A DNA stretch of 6,152 nucleotides from an uncultured Collinsella sp. (GCA_900553475.1 USEF01000102.1:1-6152); one strand, 5' to 3'. Positions 1-5,450 are shown, counted from the stretch's first letter. Notes: generated by a model from the sequence alone, not told the origin. Made by a program: numbers and translations.

Positions 1-46
1 TTAAGCTGGCCATTCTAGGAACTATTCCACCGCAACTAATAAATGG

Positions 47-802
47 TTAGTTCATGCTACTTTGGTGGCCGGTTCGACCGGTACCGTTGCGCGTCACGGT
101 TTCATGGAGCAAAAAGAACCCGGGGACCTGTTTGGTCTCGGTGTATTCCATAAGGATGCCGTCGGCGTTGTAGGTCTGCCCGCGTATAACGGCGAGTGCG
201 TTAAAGTCGTCGAGATCGAGCACGCGCGTATCCTCGGGCGTGGGATGCTCGATCGTCACATCGCGTTTGCCCGTGGCAATCTTAATGCCAAGATCTTCTT
301 CGAGGTAACGATAGATCGAATCGTTGACAATCTCGGGTGTCAGTCCCGGTACCTGTGAGCTTAGATAATAGGAGTCGTCGGAGCACACGGCTTGTCCGTC
401 TGCATAACGGATGCGTTTGGCGCGTGTGAGCTCACAGCCTTCGGGAAACCCGGTAATCTTGGAGAGCGTCTTGCTGCAGATGAGGAGCTCAAAGACGGTG
501 GTGACAGTCTTGAGCTCAAAGCCTCGGTTGACCGCGATTTCCTTAAAGGTCTCGAGTCCGCCGCCGCCACGACTCTTCTCGTCACTGATGTTGCGAATGA
601 CGCGCATGCCTTTGCCTTGCTGGGGGAGCACGTAACCATCTGCCGCAAGCATCGAGATGGCGCGACGGACCGTCATGCGCGAACAGTCAAACAGCTGCGT
701 GAGCTCAGTCTCCGAAGGCAGATAACTCTGATAGGCGTATGTGCCGTCGTCAATCGACTGCTTCACGTTGTCATAAATAGTTTGGAAGATGGCTCGCGCC
801 AC
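47..802 (-). CDS. GntR/HutC-family transcriptional regulator with UTRA domain
   Basis: This is a 251-residue cytoplasmic DNA-binding regulator, probably a sugar-responsive repressor of this locus. The N-terminal winged helix-turn-helix spans about residues 5-70: PSETEL at 29-34, the recognition helix SRMTVRRAI at 41-49 and the wing around GKGMRVI at 63-69. A UTRA ligand-binding domain follows at about 95-235, with the typical SIYRYLEEDLGIKI segment. The length is normal for HutC-type members such as TreR and NagR. The start is GTG at 800-802, preceded by AGGAG (809-813) with a 6-base spacer. It lies 65 bases behind the dehydrogenase on the same strand, with a hairpin between, and is probably co-transcribed with it. 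HutC-type operators contain GTMTAKAC; matching sites sit at both divergent promoters, which suggests control of both units and autoregulation. The effector is unknown; the phosphorylated glucoside or glucose-6-phosphate are candidates by analogy with TreR. The family call is firm; the target is inferred. Confidence 0.93.
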   Translation of the reverse strand: MARAIFQTIYDNVKQSIDDGTYAYQSYLPSETELTQLFDCSRMTVRRAISMLAADGYVLPQQGKGMRVIRNISDEKSRGGGGLETFKEIAVNRGFELKTVTTVFELLICSKTLSKITGFPEGCELTRAKRIRYADGQAVCSDDSYYLSSQVPGLTPEIVNDSIYRYLEEDLGIKIATGKRDVTIEHPTPEDTRVLDLDDFNALAVIRGQTYNADGILMEYTETKQVPGFFLLHETVTRNGTGRTGHQSSMN

Positions 803-822
803 GACGGTCTCCTAGAGCTGAG

Positions 823-854
823 TGCGCGAGCGGTGGATGAGGACCGCTCGCGCA
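823..854 (-). other. perfect 12-bp intergenic stem-loop between dehydrogenase and gntR
   Basis: TGCGCGAGCGGT (823-834) and ACCGCTCGCGCA (843-854) are exact reverse complements around an 8-base loop. On the minus-strand transcript the hairpin forms 13 bases after the dehydrogenase stop codon and ends 9 bases before the gntR Shine-Dalgarno sequence. No T tract follows, so it is not a canonical intrinsic terminator. It may partly terminate, protect the upstream mRNA end or mark a processing site, giving less regulator than enzyme. The structure is seen; the role is inferred. Confidence 0.6.
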
Positions 855-867
855 GGTGTCGATCGAT

Positions 868-1893
868 TTACTTGCTGGGGTCGATTATATATTTACCCAT
901 GGCACGCAGAGCTGGGTCTGACAGGATGGCGCCGAGTTCGTCGAGGGAAGCCACCTTGGCGACCATCGAGGATACGTCGAGCCTGCCAGAGTCGATGAGC
1001 TCGAGCGCGCGACGCTGCGTATAAGGGTTGATGTAGGACGAGGTAAGCACAAGCTCCTTCTGGAAGACCTCGAAGGGCTTGACGGTGATTGTCTCATCGG
1101 GCTTGGTGAGGCCGAACATCATGACCGTAGCCTTATGGCCGGCGATCTGGATGGCCTGCTCGATGGTGACGGGCTTGCCAACACACTCGATAACGACATC
1201 GACGTTGCCGACGCCCTCCTGCTTCAGGCGGGCCGGGACGTCCTCGTGGATGGAATCAATTGCCAGGTCGGCGCCGAGTTTGAGCGCAACCTCGCGCTTG
1301 CCTTCGACAGGCTCGAGCAAGACAACCTTGGTGGCGCCGGCGTTTTTAGCAAGCTGCATCATGAGCAGACCGATCATGCCACCGCCGATAACGACAACTG
1401 TGCTGCCGGGCTTGATGTTGCACATATCGATGCCGTGCAGGCAGCAGGCGACGGGCTCGGTCATAGCACCCTGCTCAAAGCTGGTGTGATCGCCCAACTT
1501 GTAAACTTGCTGCATATCGACGGAGCAGTACTCGGCAAAGCCGCCGTTAACAGTGGTGCCGTAACCGGTCATATGCTCGCAGTAGTGGTTGATTCCGTCG
1601 CGGCAGGGTTCGCAGCAGCCGCAGGGATGGTTTGGGTCGATGCACACGCGATCGCCCGGTTTAAAGCCAGCGACGTCGCTGCCCACGGCCTCGACAACGC
1701 CCGCAAACTCATGACCAAGGATCGTGGGCGGGGTAACGTCGGCTGCACCCTTGTCGCCTTCATAGATATGAACGTCGGTACCGCAGACGCCGCAAGCTTT
1801 GACGTTGATCAGAACGTCGCGCCTGCCCACGGCCGGCTTTGCCGATTCCTCGACTCTGAGGTCGTGCTTTCCATAGAAGACCGCGCTTTTCAT
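868..1893 (-). CDS. zinc-dependent medium-chain alcohol/polyol dehydrogenase (sorbitol/threonine dehydrogenase-like)
   Basis: This 341-residue cytoplasmic MDR-superfamily enzyme should oxidise a secondary alcohol with NAD(P)+. The GroES-like catalytic domain carries the catalytic zinc ligands Cys37 (in GVCGTD), His61-Glu62 (in GHEFAG) and Glu146 (in TEPVAC). The structural zinc site is the four cysteines 91, 94, 97 and 105. The Rossmann domain has the glycine motif GGGMIG at 170-175. Glu194 ends the second strand, which favours NAD over NADP in this family. The length is full for the polyol, butanediol and threonine dehydrogenase branch, so both domains look intact and active. The ATG start (1891-1893) has AAGGAG (1899-1904) 5 bases upstream. 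It is the first gene of the leftward unit, ahead of gntR and divergent from the permease. The substrate cannot be read from the sequence; the neighbours make a sugar alcohol or other aglycone released from a glucoside plausible. L-threonine or butanediol dehydrogenase activity remains possible. Confidence 0.9.
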   Translation of the reverse strand: MKSAVFYGKHDLRVEESAKPAVGRRDVLINVKACGVCGTDVHIYEGDKGAADVTPPTILGHEFAGVVEAVGSDVAGFKPGDRVCIDPNHPCGCCEPCRDGINHYCEHMTGYGTTVNGGFAEYCSVDMQQVYKLGDHTSFEQGAMTEPVACCLHGIDMCNIKPGSTVVVIGGGMIGLLMMQLAKNAGATKVVLLEPVEGKREVALKLGADLAIDSIHEDVPARLKQEGVGNVDVVIECVGKPVTIEQAIQIAGHKATVMMFGLTKPDETITVKPFEVFQKELVLTSSYINPYTQRRALELIDSGRLDVSSMVAKVASLDELGAILSDPALRAMGKYIIDPSK

Positions 1894-1929
1894 GGTGACT
1901 CCTTAACGTGGCGGTGAATGTTGTAATGA

Positions 1930-1958
1930 AGTATAGGTATGTCTATAGATATAGACAA
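1930..1958 (-). promoter_or_regulatory. promoter of dehydrogenase-gntR unit
   Basis: Read on the minus strand, a -35 box TTGTCT (1953-1958) and a -10 box TATACT (1930-1935, 5 of 6 to consensus) are separated by exactly 17 bases. Transcription would start near 1923, giving a leader of about 30 bases to the ATG. The -35 box is itself part of a CTTGTCTA operator motif, and the spacer holds most of a palindrome, so repressor binding would block polymerase directly. Confidence 0.72.
1940..1957. promoter_or_regulatory. 18-bp palindromic operator candidate
   Basis: TGTCTATA-GA-TATAGACA is a perfect 8-bp inverted repeat around a 2-base centre. It fills the -35/spacer part of the dehydrogenase promoter. 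It contains GTCTA and TAGAC half-elements related to the GTMTAKAC core of HutC-type operators, making it a likely binding site for the linked GntR protein. The palindrome is seen; its regulator is inferred. Confidence 0.65.
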
Positions 1959-1973
1959 GCACATCTAGACAAG
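1946..1973 (-). promoter_or_regulatory. two adjacent CTTGTCTA operator motifs
   Basis: On the minus strand two 14-base units lie end to end: CTTGTCTAGATGTG (1960-1973) and CTTGTCTATATCTA (1946-1959). The first agrees at 12 of 14 positions with the motif at the opposite promoter (2091-2104). The second overlaps the 18-bp palindrome and supplies the -35 box. The arrangement suggests side-by-side GntR dimers at and upstream of the dehydrogenase promoter. Confidence 0.55.
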
Positions 1974-2040
1974 TAGAAAAGAAATATTAAATGCAGCCAT
2001 AAGGTATGTCAGATTTAGCAGGCAAAACACTGGACTCATA

Positions 2041-2071
2041 CCGTTTACGGCCAATAATCAACCGTTTACCG
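2041..2071 (+). repeat. direct repeat CCGTTTAC, two copies 21 bp apart
   Basis: CCGTTTACGG (2041-2050) and CCGTTTACCG (2062-2071) share nine of ten bases. They start 21 bases apart, about two helical turns, so the copies lie on the same DNA face. They sit upstream of the permease promoter and are unrelated to the CTTGTCTA motif, so they may bind a second regulator. The first copy is nearly palindromic (CCGT-TT-ACGG). Their function is unknown. Confidence 0.4.
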
Positions 2072-2090
2072 ACCGTAGTATTTATGCTAA

Positions 2091-2104
2091 CTTGTCTAGA
2101 TAAG
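2091..2104 (+). promoter_or_regulatory. GntR/HutC-type operator at the permease promoter
   Basis: CTTGTCTAGATAAG differs by one base from the perfect palindrome CTTGTCTAGACAAG, whose GTCTAGAC centre fits the HutC-type GTMTAKAC consensus. It ends directly beside the extended -10 element of the permease promoter, a position where binding would exclude polymerase. It is the best single operator candidate in the window. Confidence 0.68.
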
Positions 2105-2113
2105 TGATATGAT
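2105..2113 (+). promoter_or_regulatory. extended -10 promoter of the permease-glycosidase unit
   Basis: TG-A-TATGAT is an extended -10 element with 5 of 6 consensus bases in the hexamer. No good -35 box lies 17 bases upstream, which extended -10 promoters tolerate. Transcription would start near 2120, leaving a leader of about 130 bases before the ATG at 2251. Confidence 0.55.
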
Positions 2114-2183
2114 AAAAATAGAAGCGCAAGAAGTTAGGGAAGCGGGCCCACCCGTCCTATTGCACGAGGTACACGCAAACGGC

Positions 2184-2221
2184 GCGTCTGCGGTCTCGAG
2201 TGAAGCCAAAACCGCAGTCGC
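2184..2221 (+). other. leader stem-loop upstream of the permease gene
   Basis: CTGCGGT (2188-2194) pairs with ACCGCAG (2211-2217), and after a single T-T mismatch GCG (2184-2186) pairs with CGC (2219-2221). This gives ten base pairs around a 16-base loop. No T run follows, so it is not a terminator as drawn. It may shape the 5' end of the permease mRNA. Confidence 0.4.
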
Positions 2222-2230
2222 TCCGAATGA

Positions 2231-2253
2231 AGAGAGGGGGATTCCCCGTCATG
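2231..2253 (+). promoter_or_regulatory. atypical ribosome binding site that fixes the permease start
   Basis: A purine run AGAGAGGGGGA (2231-2241) precedes ATG-ATG at 2251-2256 with a 9-base gap. It is a poorer Shine-Dalgarno match than those of the other genes here. Four of its G residues (2237-2240) can pair with CCCC (2244-2247) across a 3-base loop and so mask the site. The reading frame is open back to a GTG at 2200 and has another ATG at 2227, but neither has a ribosome binding site. The protein from 2251 starts MMQKIQRF, as I recall for Bacillus MalP. Confidence 0.6.
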
Positions 2254-3861
2254 ATGCAAAAGATACAACGTTTCGGCGGTGCAATGTACACGCCTGCAAT
2301 TCTTTTCGCATTTTCCGGAATCGTCGTCGGCCTGGGTACGTTGTTTACCACCGAGGCGATCTTTGGCGAGATGGCCACAGCGGGTCATCTTTGGTTTGAT
2401 TGCTGGAATGTGCTGCTCCAGGGTGGTTGGACGCTCTTTAACCAGATGCCGTTGCTGTTTTGCGTAGCGTTGCCAATCTCGCTCGCGAACAAGCAGAACG
2501 CTCGCTGCTGCATGGAGGCTTTGGCCATCTACCTTACCTTCAACTACTTTGTAAGCACAATCTTGGGGCAGTGGGGCCCTGTCTTTGGTGTTGACTACTC
2601 TGTCGAGGTGGGCAGTGGTACTGGTCTTGCCACTATCGCAAGCATCAAAACGCTTGATATGGGCATCATGGGCGCGCTCATTATCTCTGGTATCGCCACG
2701 ATGCTGCATAACAAGTTCTTCGACACCGAACTTCCTGAGTGGCTGGGCGTGTTCTCGGGCTCCGTGTTCATCTATATGATCGGTTTCTTCGTTATGGTTC
2801 CGGTCGCTCTTATCGCCTGCCTGGTGTGGCCGCATGTTCAGGCTGCTATCTCCGCCTTCCAGGGATTCATCCTTTCCGCCGGTACGTTCGGCGTTGGCGT
2901 CTTTGCTTTCTTCGAGCGCGTGCTGATTCCTACAGGCCTTCACCACTTTATCTATACGCCGTTCTATTACGACAACGCGGCGGTCAATGGCGGCATCTTT
3001 GCCGCTTGGGCTAACATCCTGCCCCAACTGGCTGCCGATCCGAGCATTGCTCTTAAGGATGCCGCACCCTGGGCTGCCTATACCTGCCCTGGTTGGACTA
3101 AGGTCTTCGGCTCGCTTGGCGTCGCCATTGCGTTTTATATGACCGCCAAACCCGAGCGCAAGCAGCGCGTCAAGGCTCTGCTGATTCCGGTCACCCTTAC
3201 CGCTATGCTTTGCGGTATTACCGAGCCGCTTGACTTCACCTTCCTGTTCATCGCGCCTGGCCTGTTCGTCGTCCACTGCGTGCTCGGAGCGCTTGGCTGC
3301 ATGGCTCAAAACCTCCTTGGCGTCGTGGGTATCTTCGACGGCGGCATCATCTCGATGCTCTCGTGGGACTGGCTGCCCCTTTGGGCCGCACACGGTCTGC
3401 AGTACGCCATCTCCATCCTTGTCGGTCTGTGCTTTACCGCTCTTTGGGTTGTGGTCTTCCGTTTCCTGATTGTCAAGTTCGACTTTAAGACCCCCGGTCG
3501 CGAGGATGACGATGTTGAGGTCGAGCTCAAGTCCAAGGCCGACTACAAGCAAAAGCAGGGCGGTGCTGCTGCTGGCAAATCGGCCGCCCAGAGTAAAGAT
3601 GATGAGCGCTTGGTGCTTGCCGAGAACATCCTCGATCTGCTCGGTGGCACGGATAACATCATCGATGTAACGAACTGCGCTACCCGTCTGCGCGTTAACG
3701 TCAAGGACAAGAGCGTCGTTGCACCCGAGGCTTCCTTCAAGGCGATCGGTACGCATGGCTTGGTGGTCCAAGGTCAGTCAATCCAGGTCATCGTCGGCCT
3801 TAGCGTCCCGCAGGTTCGCGAGAAGTTCGAGAGTCTTCTGAAGTTCGAGACTCTTCTGTAA
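2251..3861 (+). CDS. malP: PTS alpha-glucoside (maltose-type) permease, EIICB component
   Basis: This 536-residue membrane protein imports a sugar and phosphorylates it with phosphate relayed from HPr and EIIA. The EIIC membrane domain covers about residues 1-410 with many hydrophobic segments; GLHHF near 229-233 and GITEP at 322-326 are hallmark sugar-binding elements of the glucose-type EIIC family. A charged, Ala/Gly/Gln-rich linker (about 410-450) joins an EIIB domain at about 451-530. Its phosphorylated cysteine is Cys476 in the motif NCATRLRV. The start MMQKIQRFGGAM and general sequence resemble MalP/GlvC of Bacillus and AglA-type permeases, which take maltose and related alpha-glucosides. 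There is no EIIA domain, so a separate EIIA-Glc must supply phosphate. The next gene, a GH4 phospho-glucosidase, fits the product of this transporter. The C-terminus ends in a tandem repeat, KFESLL-KFETLL. The exact sugar cannot be read; trehalose or sucrose specificity is less likely beside GH4. Confidence 0.92.
   Translation: MMQKIQRFGGAMYTPAILFAFSGIVVGLGTLFTTEAIFGEMATAGHLWFDCWNVLLQGGWTLFNQMPLLFCVALPISLANKQNARCCMEALAIYLTFNYFVSTILGQWGPVFGVDYSVEVGSGTGLATIASIKTLDMGIMGALIISGIATMLHNKFFDTELPEWLGVFSGSVFIYMIGFFVMVPVALIACLVWPHVQAAISAFQGFILSAGTFGVGVFAFFERVLIPTGLHHFIYTPFYYDNAAVNGGIFAAWANILPQLAADPSIALKDAAPWAAYTCPGWTKVFGSLGVAIAFYMTAKPERKQRVKALLIPVTLTAMLCGITEPLDFTFLFIAPGLFVVHCVLGALGCMAQNLLGVVGIFDGGIISMLSWDWLPLWAAHGLQYAISILVGLCFTALWVVVFRFLIVKFDFKTPGREDDDVEVELKSKADYKQKQGGAAAGKSAAQSKDDERLVLAENILDLLGGTDNIIDVTNCATRLRVNVKDKSVVAPEASFKAIGTHGLVVQGQSIQVIVGLSVPQVREKFESLLKFETLL
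3823..3858 (+). repeat. tandem 18-bp duplication at the 3' end of the permease gene
   Basis: AAGTTCGAGAGTCTTCTG (3823-3840) is followed immediately by AAGTTCGAGACTCTTCTG (3841-3858), with one G/C difference, and then by the TAA stop. In frame this adds six residues (KFETLL after KFESLL) to the end of the EIIB domain. The near identity points to a fairly recent in-frame duplication that left the stop codon in place. Confidence 0.9.
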
Positions 3862-3879
3862 ACCATCGTCCATCGAAAC

Positions 3880-3919
3880 AATCGGCCTTGCAGAGCCGGT
3901 ATGCACCGCAAGGCCGATT
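3880..3919 (+). other. perfect 12-bp stem-loop between permease and glycosidase genes
   Basis: AATCGGCCTTGC (3880-3891) and GCAAGGCCGATT (3908-3919) are exact reverse complements with a 16-base loop that can itself form a 3-bp inner stem (GGT/ACC). It begins 18 bases after the permease stop. CTAGAGATAAAAAAC follows instead of a T tract, so strong intrinsic termination is unlikely on the plus strand. It may be a partial terminator or an mRNA-stabilising or processing element that sets the permease-to-glycosidase ratio. Confidence 0.6.
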
Positions 3920-3966
3920 CTAGAGATAAAAAACTCCACTTCTAGGTAACAATTCCAAACCGTGCA

Positions 3967-3999
3967 GGCCGCGTACGGGGATGGATTGAGCAAGCGGCC
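3967..3999 (+). other. short inverted repeat just before the glycosidase ribosome binding site
   Basis: GGCCGC (3967-3972) and GCGGCC (3994-3999) could pair across 21 bases, ending 6 bases before the AGGAGG of the glycosidase gene. Six G-C pairs could form a modest hairpin next to the ribosome binding site. No convincing separate promoter for the glycosidase was seen in 3862-4016. Low confidence that this is functional. Confidence 0.25.
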
Positions 4000-4016
4000 A
4001 GAATGAGGAGGACATC

Positions 4017-5360
4017 ATGTCCAAGAAAAACTATGCCGTGACCATTGCCGGCGGTGGCTCTACCTTCACCCCGGGCATCGCTCTGATGCTGCTTGAGGAG
4101 CGCGACCGCTTTCCGGTCAACAAGGTGACCTTCTACGATAACAACGCCGAGCGCCAGGAGACCGTGGCCAAGGCCTGCGAGATCTACTTCCACGAGAACG
4201 CCCCCGAGGTTGAGTTTAGCTACACCACCGACCCCGAGACCGCATTCACCGGGACCGATTTCGTCCTCGCTCACATCCGCGTCGGCCTGTACGCCATGCG
4301 TGAGCTCGACGAGAAGATTCCTCTCAAGTACGGCTGCGTTGGCCAAGAGACCTGCGGTGCCGGCGGTATCGCCTACGGCATGCGCTCCATCGGTGGTGTC
4401 ATCGAGATCCTCGACTACATGGAGAAGTACAGCCCCAACGCCTGGATGCTCAACTACTCCAACCCCGCGGCCATCGTCGCCGAGGCCTGCCGCGTGCTGC
4501 GCCCCAACAGCCGCATCATCAACATCTGCGACATGCCGATCGACCTTATGGATAAGATGAGCCGTATGTGCGGCATCAAGGATCGTCGCGAGCTGCAGTA
4601 TAGCTACTACGGCCTCAACCACTTTGGTTGGTGGAGCAAGATCTACGACAAGGACGGCAACGACCTCATGCCGCAGATTAAGGAGCACATGGCTAAGAAC
4701 GGCTACCTGGACGGCATCGAGCACGAGGCCGGTAAGGAGCAGCATGTCGAGGAGAGCTGGATTCACACCTTCGGCAAGGCCAAGGATGTCTATGCTGTCG
4801 ATCCCGAGACGATTCCCAATACCTACCTCAAGTATTACCTGTACCCGGACTATGTCGTCGAGACGTCTGACCCCAACTACACTCGCGCCAATGAGGTTAT
4901 GGACGGCCGCGAGAAGAAGGTCTTTGGCGCTTGCCGCGACATCATCGCCAAGGGTACTGCCAAGGACGGCGGCTTTGAGCCGGATGTACATGCCAACTAC
5001 ATCGTCGACCTTGCCTGCGCACTGGCCGAGAACACGCTCGAGCGCTTCCTGCTGATCGTCCCCAACGATGGCGCTGTGCCCAACTTCGACCCGACGGCCA
5101 TGGTCGAGGTGCCTTGCATCGTCGGTTCCAACGGCTTTGAGAAGATCTGCCAGGGCCCGATCCCGCAGTTCCAGAAGGGCCTGATGGAGCAGCAGGTTTC
5201 CGTCGAGAAGCTCGTTGTCCAGGCTTGGGTCGAGGGCAGCTACCAGAAGCTCTGGCAGGCACTCACGCTCTCCAAGACCATTCCTTCGGCAAGCGTTGCC
5301 AAGCAGATTCTGGACGAGCTCATCGAGGCCAACAAGGATTTCTGGCCCGAGCTTAAGTAA
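4017..5360 (+). CDS. malA: GH4 6-phospho-alpha-glucosidase (NAD+- and metal-dependent)
   Basis: This 447-residue cytoplasmic enzyme hydrolyses 6-phospho-alpha-glucosides, such as maltose-6'-phosphate, to glucose-6-phosphate and an aglycone. Family GH4 works by oxidation, elimination and reduction with tightly bound NAD+ and Mn2+. The N-terminal Rossmann motif is GGGSTFTPG (12-20). Cys171 in CDMP and His202 in GLNHFGW match the metal ligands Cys171 and His202 that I recall for Bacillus GlvA. Asp172 fits the general acid, and Tyr270 in IPNTYLKYY is the likely catalytic base. The CDMP signature is that of the alpha-glucosidase branch, unlike phospho-beta-glucosidases. The length is normal for the family (about 440). 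The ATG start has a perfect AGGAGG (4006-4011) with a 5-base spacer. It lies 155 bases downstream of the EIICB gene, whose product should make its substrate. GC-ending codons are more uniform here than in the permease gene, suggesting high expression. The specific glucoside is not determined. Confidence 0.94.
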   Translation: MSKKNYAVTIAGGGSTFTPGIALMLLEERDRFPVNKVTFYDNNAERQETVAKACEIYFHENAPEVEFSYTTDPETAFTGTDFVLAHIRVGLYAMRELDEKIPLKYGCVGQETCGAGGIAYGMRSIGGVIEILDYMEKYSPNAWMLNYSNPAAIVAEACRVLRPNSRIINICDMPIDLMDKMSRMCGIKDRRELQYSYYGLNHFGWWSKIYDKDGNDLMPQIKEHMAKNGYLDGIEHEAGKEQHVEESWIHTFGKAKDVYAVDPETIPNTYLKYYLYPDYVVETSDPNYTRANEVMDGREKKVFGACRDIIAKGTAKDGGFEPDVHANYIVDLACALAENTLERFLLIVPNDGAVPNFDPTAMVEVPCIVGSNGFEKICQGPIPQFQKGLMEQQVSVEKLVVQAWVEGSYQKLWQALTLSKTIPSASVAKQILDELIEANKDFWPELK

Positions 5361-5400
5361 GGACTACTGTCTCGAACCCTCACGCATCTCTGCTTCATTT

Positions 5401-5444
5401 GCGCCGCCGCGGTGTCCGGATTCGCCCGGATGCTGCGGCGGCGC
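5401..5444 (+). terminator. GC-rich hairpin after the glycosidase gene
   Basis: GCGCCGCCGC (5401-5410) and GCGGCGGCGC (5435-5444) form a perfect all-GC 10-bp stem. Inside it, TCCGG (5415-5419) pairs with CCGGA (5426-5430). The four positions between can form one G-C and three wobble pairs, so the RNA could make one long hairpin with a 6-base loop. It starts 40 bases after the glycosidase stop and is the strongest fold in the window. No T tract follows, so it is at best a non-canonical terminator separating the sugar unit from ychF. Confidence 0.5.
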
Positions 5445-5450
5445 TATACT
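5421..5450 (+). promoter_or_regulatory. probable ychF promoter
   Basis: TATACT (5445-5450) is a good -10 box placed 37 bases before the GTG start. The only -35 candidate at a usable distance is the weak TTCGCC (5421-5426), 18 bases upstream. It lies in the loop of the GC-rich hairpin, so promoter and hairpin overlap. Confidence 0.4.

Larger units (their letters stand above)
1894..2250. promoter_or_regulatory. divergent control region between the two operons
   Basis: These 357 bases without a credible gene are visibly AT-richer than the flanking genes over roughly 1920-2120. They hold the minus-strand dehydrogenase promoter, two adjacent CTTGTCTA motifs on the minus strand, one CTTGTCTA motif on the plus strand next to the permease promoter, two direct CCGTTTAC repeats, and a leader of about 130 bases before the permease with two possible hairpins. 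A short open frame from 2109 lacks a ribosome binding site and is not called. Confidence 0.85.

Noticed and set aside
1..46. Sequence beyond the gntR stop, checked for a terminator or another gene
   Set aside because: Only a 4-bp palindrome (GGAA-CTA-TTCC) is visible, without a T tract, and no coding frame can be judged in so short an edge.
1135..1917. A 260-codon plus-strand open frame opposite the dehydrogenase, and a similar one at 392-1024 opposite gntR
   Set aside because: Both are shadows of intact conserved genes on the other strand and show no recognisable domain.
1935..2010. AGGTATGTC present twice (1935-1943 and 2002-2010)
   Set aside because: It is a nine-base repeat in AT-rich regulatory DNA with irregular spacing; the first copy overlaps promoter and palindrome elements already described. 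Too weak to call separately.
2200..2250. Upstream GTG (2200) or ATG (2227) as the permease start
   Set aside because: Neither has a Shine-Dalgarno sequence, and the extra residues MKPKPQSLRMKRGGFPV do not resemble family N-termini, whereas MMQKIQRF from 2251 does.
2109..2399. A 96-codon plus-strand frame starting in the permease leader
   Set aside because: The ATG lies inside the -10 element, upstream of the expected transcription start, has no ribosome binding site, and the frame overlaps the permease gene out of frame.
2134..3771. A 545-codon open frame on the minus strand covering nearly the whole permease gene
   Set aside because: It is antisense to a clear EIICB gene. Its His/Asp/Gln/Ala-rich, domain-free translation is typical of the reverse reading of biased GC-rich codons, and no promoter or ribosome binding site supports it.
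3942..4991. A 349-codon minus-strand open frame opposite the GH4 gene
   Set aside because: It is Val/Leu/Ala/Asp-rich, low in complexity and antisense to a full-length conserved enzyme; a codon-bias artefact.
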